NCBI GenBank assembly: GCA_021442155.1
Contig: CM038228.1
Coordinates: forward strand, 9,093,179 to 9,157,178
Source: Cymbidium sinense
Taxonomy: Eukaryota > Streptophyta > Magnoliopsida > Asparagales > Orchidaceae
Direction: 5' to 3'
Length of the DNA stretch: 64,000 nucleotides
This document shows, in pieces, positions 58,786-64,000 of this stretch (the first letter of the stretch is position 1; each line of letters begins with the position of its first letter). A model generated the notes under the pieces. The model was not told where the DNA came from. It was given only the letters and a program-made list of their open reading frames with translations, and made no database searches. Made by a program: the position numbers and the translations under genes.

Positions 58786-61700
58786 AATCTGACCTCATTT
58801 TTAGATGAGCTCTCAACTCCTCCATTTTGGCATGACTTCTCAAACTTTATGAGTTCTTAGTCCTAGAAACATCTAGTGATTAGGTGAACACTCAACCTAG
58901 CCCTAGAGACTTAGAAGAGTTACCCATAGGAATAAGTCATGCCTTAGGTGTTAGGAAAATTTCTACCCCCATGCTTGAGCCAAATTCCTCACTTCCTCCC
59001 TTCAAGTCAAACTCCAAATCAAACTAACTCCAAACTCCAAATCAAATCAACATCAAAACTTAAAATCAATTCAATTGATTTTCTCAAACTCAAATCAATT
59101 CCAAATGATTGAAGCTTATGATTGAAATTCCAAGTTCAAAAATATTTCCTAAGTCCTTTGATTCCCTCTTATGGACTTAGCCTAAATCAAATCCAAATCA
59201 ATTCAAATTCAAGAAATTTTCATAACCCATTTATATTCTCATTTATATTCACATATATAAATGAAATATAAATTTAAATCAATCAAGCCAAATTCAAAAT
59301 TCAAATCCAAATCAAAAATCTTTCCTAAGTCACTTTGATTAAATCTTGGACTTAGCCTAAATCAAATCCAAATCAATTCAAATTCAAGGAATTTTCTCAT
59401 AACCCATTTATATTCTCATTTATATTCATAAATATAAATGAAATATAAATTCAAATATCCAAAAATCAATTCAAAAATCAAACTCAAATTCAACCTAAGC
59501 CTTCCAAGTCTAAATCTTGAACTTAGCCAAATCAAATTCAAATCATGTCAAACCCTTGATTTTTCTTCATGATTCAATCAATCCTACAATCATGAATTCA
59601 AATATAAACATAAACTTTAAACATCAAACCAAAAATCAATTCAAAACTTAAATCCAAATTCAATTAAAATTCAACCTAAGCCTTTCAAGTTAAATTCTTC
59701 AACTTAGCCAAATCAAATTCAAATCAAGCCAAAAAATTGATTTTTCTTCATGATTCAATCAATCCTTCAATCATGAATCCAAATGTAAATACAAACTCCA
59801 ATCATCAAACTAAAACTAAATTCAAAAATTAAACCCAAGTCAAACTCATGTTCACCCTTTGAACTTGAAATTGTCAAATGAATCAAAACCCATTTGACTT
59901 CAAATCTCTTGCAAATGGAAATCAAACTCAAATCAAACTTTGACCAAGCCATTTGACCCACTTAGGCTCACTTGACCCAAAGTGAGCTAAAGTGCCCTTT
60001 TGAGCCAAATTCTAATCCTAACCAAATTGATTGAACTAAGCTACCTAAGTATCACATTTGTGAGCAACAATCATCATAAGATTATCAATCACTCAAATTG
60101 GGTCAAACCAAGTCAAACCTAAGTTGACCAAGTCAACACTCACAAAATGAAACTAAACTAGCCAAAATCACTATGGCCAAATTGAGAAACCATTGATAAA
60201 AACTCATTCATGATCAATGTTTGAACTTGACCAAGTCATCATTTGAGCTTCTCTAGCCCAATTGGCCATTTGACCCAAGTTAACCCAAAGTTGACCTTAA
60301 AAGTGAAAATGTGTCAAAACTTGATCTAAGTCAAATTAATTGAAACCAATGGGTCAATTTCATTCCAAATCACTTATTGAACTTGACCAAAGCTTCAATT
60401 GGCCAACTAGACCCAACCTAACCCAATTGACCTTGAACCCAACTTGACCTATAAGGTTAAATTGAGCCAAATACAAATATAAACCAAATTGATTGGAAAT
60501 AAAGATACCAATCTATTTCAAATGATCAACCAAATATAATCCAACTCATGACCTAACCCAAATAGGTTGACCCATTGACCTAAATGAAATCAAATGAACC
60601 AAATTCAAATATAAATTAAATTGAACCAAACCAAGATGCCAAAACATTTCAAATGATCATATGAACTTGACCCAACCCTTGGTTTGACCTAATTTGACCA
60701 ATTGGTCAACTTGACCCAAGTTGATTCATTTTGACCTAAATGGGTCAACATGAGCCAAATCATATCAAACCAACTCCAATGAAACTTGGCTAACCCATTT
60801 TTAATCATACCAAACATATCCAAATTAAAATCAAGGTCAAATGACCATTGTACCCTAGGCCATAGGGTAACCTAAAATCAAAACCACTTGGAATTTGGTC
60901 AATTCCTTTCATGGACACTTGACTTCCTCTTAGTGGACCAAATGGTCACTAATGGACATGGTCACATGACCCAATGGGTTTGTCAGCCAAAACCTAAGGC
61001 TAAAAGACCACGCATCGACATGAGCACATGGGAATCCTTCCTCCACTCATTTCAAGCACATGGGAGCTCCACTCACTCCACCTACCGAATGCCATGACAC
61101 TCATAATACCTAACAAATCCATTGAATAGGGTGGATCAAAATGGCAAGGAGCTTGTGGTCATCCGATCCTTCAAGGGGAGATATACTCCCCTAATTTCAT
61201 GTCAAGATCTCTCTAGCATTGATTGAGTAATAGAAGTTTGAGCTAGCATTCCGAGCTCCTCCAAGCTTCCTAGATCCAATTCAACTTCTCCATTCTCAGT
61301 TTCTCCAAGCCAAAAATAGAGGTACATAAAACCAATCCAATTCCTCCTTCGAGCACCTTTAGAGGGCTTAGTCAAACTCATCCCAAACTTCTTCCAAGCT
61401 CCAAAGGCAAGGGAGGTGGGACTTTGGTCAAGACCAAATCCATTTGAAGGAGGGCTTGGTCCATAGGAAGATCCAGTCAACCAAACCATCTCAAATCTTC
61501 AACAAGGCTTCATCTCCACTAGACGAAGCTACCTCATCAAACTCGAGCGCCGGTGATAGCCTCCGATGAGGTATGCCTTTAACCCATGCTTAAACTAGAG
61601 AGTGTGTGGTCTTTTGTGAAGTGGATTTTCATCTCAAGCAAAGTTAGCCATTGGATGTGTCCCCCCTTGCATGATGATGGTGTGGGTTGAGTTTGAGCTC

Positions 61701-64000
61701 AATCCGAGCTCAATCGAGCTTGGATCATGCCCTAAAGGATGGATGGATGTCCTATCCAGGAAAGATTAGTGACGGATCATGGCCATCCATCCATACATTT
61801 TGGATGGATGGCCATGATCAAGATACATAGGATCCTTGATTTAATCCTATTAATACAGCGGGCTCGATCTCAGCCGTCTGATCCTTGATCAAACGGATGG
61901 GGAGAAAGCGCGTAGCTCTGGTGCTGATGCAGCGCTATGATGTGAGAACTTAAGTGACCTCTCCCATCACGCATGGAAAGCGCATGCGCGTCAATCCACA
62001 TTAATGGCGGGATTAGTCACATAATTAGGGATTAATTACCTAATAAGCTTGGAAACTTCAAATATTCATAACTAATTGTAAAAAAATTAGAAAAATACAA
62101 AATAAAAACATTGGAAAGATAATTCAAAGAGAAATATTCTAAAATTAATTTTAATTGATTTTCTGAAGTGATATTTTTAATTAGGGTTTTATTGGGAATG
62201 TAATTATATTAATTACTCTATAATTATACCACTCATTAATTCCAAACTTTCTAAGGTTGATTAATGGGATGATCTCTACCTCCCATGATTTTCTTAAAAT
62301 TTATTAATGGTTTAATTGGGGTAATTTTTTGGTTCATTCCTAATTACTTTCTTAATCAATTAAATGATTAATTAACCATTTAAATAGTGATAAATCCATT
62401 AATTAATTTTGCTGATTACCTTAGAACAGTGGACTTAGGGAATGAGATTAGAGTTCTTTCCCATATCTTTTCCCTAAGCTTATTTCATTTGGACAAAACC
62501 TAATTAAAGTAAATTAATTAAATAATTTAATCACCTAATTAATCAAACTTTTCAAAACCAAAATATTCCAGAACTTAATCAATTCATCTTGGGTAGGTAC
62601 TTAGGTGTTCAATAACCTAAGTAACTTAAAGAAATCAAAATCCAACCCACATGTGTGGGAAGGGTTATGAAAGTACTTAAATTAAATCCTTTAACTTAAT
62701 TAGTCATTAATTGTAAGCCAATTGCATTATGCCCTTTCTTTCCTAGGTGAATTGCTGATTTAAATTCTTTGTGTGATTTTATGTCATACATTGGCTCATA
62801 ATTATGTGATTATATATGTTAAAGTGGTGTAGGTAAAGGGTAATTAATACACTTAATTCACACCTTAACCTAACCAAAGCATAATATTGATCTAATCATT
62901 TAAAAATTAAACTAAAACATCATACACATGTGGGAATGAGTTAGGACCAGCAAATATTCTTAGATTTTTTAAATTAAAATCAAACTCAAACAAAATTCAA
63001 ACTCTCCTTAAAATAAATTTGATTTACTTTAAATAATCTTATTCATAGGATTATCTTTAGGAATTAATTAAAGTGAGTGAATTTACATTGCTTTCATCTG
63101 TTTATTTCTTTTCTAGCATGCTAAATGTGTATGTCATAGGAAATTCATGCATTCATGCTTCTTTAAAAATTAAATTAGAAATGAAATGTTTCCTTTATAT
63201 CAAATTGCATGTTTTGGCTAAAGTAAGAATATGAATGACTATTATCATTATTAAATCATAAATTATTTTCAAAACTTATGAATCAATTATCAAAACTGGA
63301 AGGTATGCTACTTATAATTATTTATGAGCATGCATGTGAGCAAAATATAAAGATGTACATAGTGTGGCTTTCCTTCTATTTTCTTTTAGCATAGTATTGA
63401 ATAGGATTTGGCAAAAGTGTATAGTTCATTTGAAAAAAAAAAAACATAACACTTGCTTAAATCCTTTCCTATTCATTCCTATGTTATTACTTAAGAAGGA
63501 CATCCACACATACACATATAAATTGCATAAATAAATTAAATAAATAAACACAAACTTTTGCATCTTTCTTTTTCCATTCATTTCTTCTGTACATGCATAT
63601 GTAATTAAGGAAAGTGGTATATTAGTCTAGACAACCCCGGGGTTGTGAGACTTTAAGTATCCCTAAGTAGGTCTTGTACCTTACACCCTTGGTGCTAACA
63701 ATGGCGTCATACTCACTTATGCCTTTCATACATATAAATATGCATGTGAAAAATGGATAAAAGAATCCCTCTTTTCTACTTAATAAAAACCATGCATCAT
63801 AAGGCATCTAAAATTTCTAAAGTAACTACTTAGCATTCATCATTAAGGTATGCTAAACATTCCTATCTGCATCTATAGATATGCTTAGGATTCATTCATA
63901 TGCATGTTACACATGTTGGGAAAGAAATGAAGTGATGTATGATATGTGATAGTATTTCACATTACTTAATCTTAAAATGCTTTTTTTAATAAGTTTGTTT
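58786..64000. other. long non-coding repeat DNA (copy 2), to window edge
   Basis: Collinear with 34300-38060. It begins with the minus-oriented inverted-repeat arm (58800-59780). 60245-62050 is present here but mostly missing in copy 1: first a stretch dense in TTGACC words, then at 61000-61600 a less AT-rich part with CTCCAAGC words and a GGTATGCC junction. The minus-strand open frame 61489-61202 has no recognised motif and lies in repeat DNA. No gene supported. Confidence 0.55.

Larger units (their letters stand above)
45290..64000 (+). repeat. tandem segmental duplication, copy 2
   Basis: Direct-orientation partner of 19800-38060, cut by the window edge. It carries its own microsatellite expansions, including TA runs at 53122 and 54225 and a GA run at 52949, and many independent small indels. 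Confidence 0.85.

Noticed and set aside
61202..61489. Minus-strand open frame of 95 codons
   Set aside because: No known motif, lies in repeat DNA missing from copy 1; not enough to call a gene.

Overview
The window is nuclear DNA of a flowering plant. Nothing in it looks bacterial, and I found no intact host gene. Almost everything recognisable is a decayed plant transposable element, embedded in AT-rich DNA with many TA and GA microsatellites. All calls rest on reading the sequence and on family knowledge; no searches or alignments were run, so boundaries are approximate unless a motif fixes them.

Layout: (1) 0.2-5.1 kb, minus strand: a full-span but broken plant L1-type LINE (DUF4283 and zinc knuckle, endonuclease, reverse transcriptase, zf-RVT). 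(2) 5.65-7.1 kb: a very AT-rich, nearly palindromic inverted repeat of about 1.45 kb. (3) 7.4-8.2 kb: a Ser/Thr kinase pseudogene. (4) 8.75-18.64 kb: an LTR retrotransposon of the Ty3/gypsy Tat type on the minus strand, with about 0.8 kb LTRs and gag, protease, RT, RNase H and integrase remnants in that order. A 3.6 kb 3' region holds two tandem-repeat arrays and a degenerate plus-strand (antisense) ORF with its own TATA box. This segment is clearly richer in G+C than its surroundings.

(5) From about 19.3 kb to the right edge the window is dominated by a direct tandem duplication with an offset of about 24.3-25.9 kb: copy 1 about 19.8-38.06 kb, copy 2 about 45.3-64.0 kb. Each copy contains, in order: a plant mobile domain (PMD) gene remnant followed by a 160-180 bp tandem array (in copy 1 bounded by terminal inverted repeats, so a DNA transposon carrying a gene with introns); several kb of non-coding repeats including a roughly 300 bp tandem array; the chromodomain end of a Ty3 integrase, a polypurine tract, a 2.1-2.2 kb LTR, an initiator-Met tRNA primer site, and gag-pol that stops inside the integrase core; then a long non-coding repeat whose first kilobase is an inverted relative of sequence upstream of the LTR.

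(6) Between the copies (39.2-44.7 kb) lie an LTR end fragment, a pseudogene of the plant GON4-like SANT/homeodomain-like protein, and a short direct repeat.

The retroelement genes once formed self-mobilising systems, but every copy here carries stops, frameshifts or lost catalytic residues. Parts that may still matter biologically are the hairpin, the PMD transposon, the antisense ORF of the Tat element and the duplicated chimeric unit. Repeat copies differ by many 1-5 base indels, often near CAG/CTG or CG motifs, which may be real or may be uncorrected long-read consensus error.
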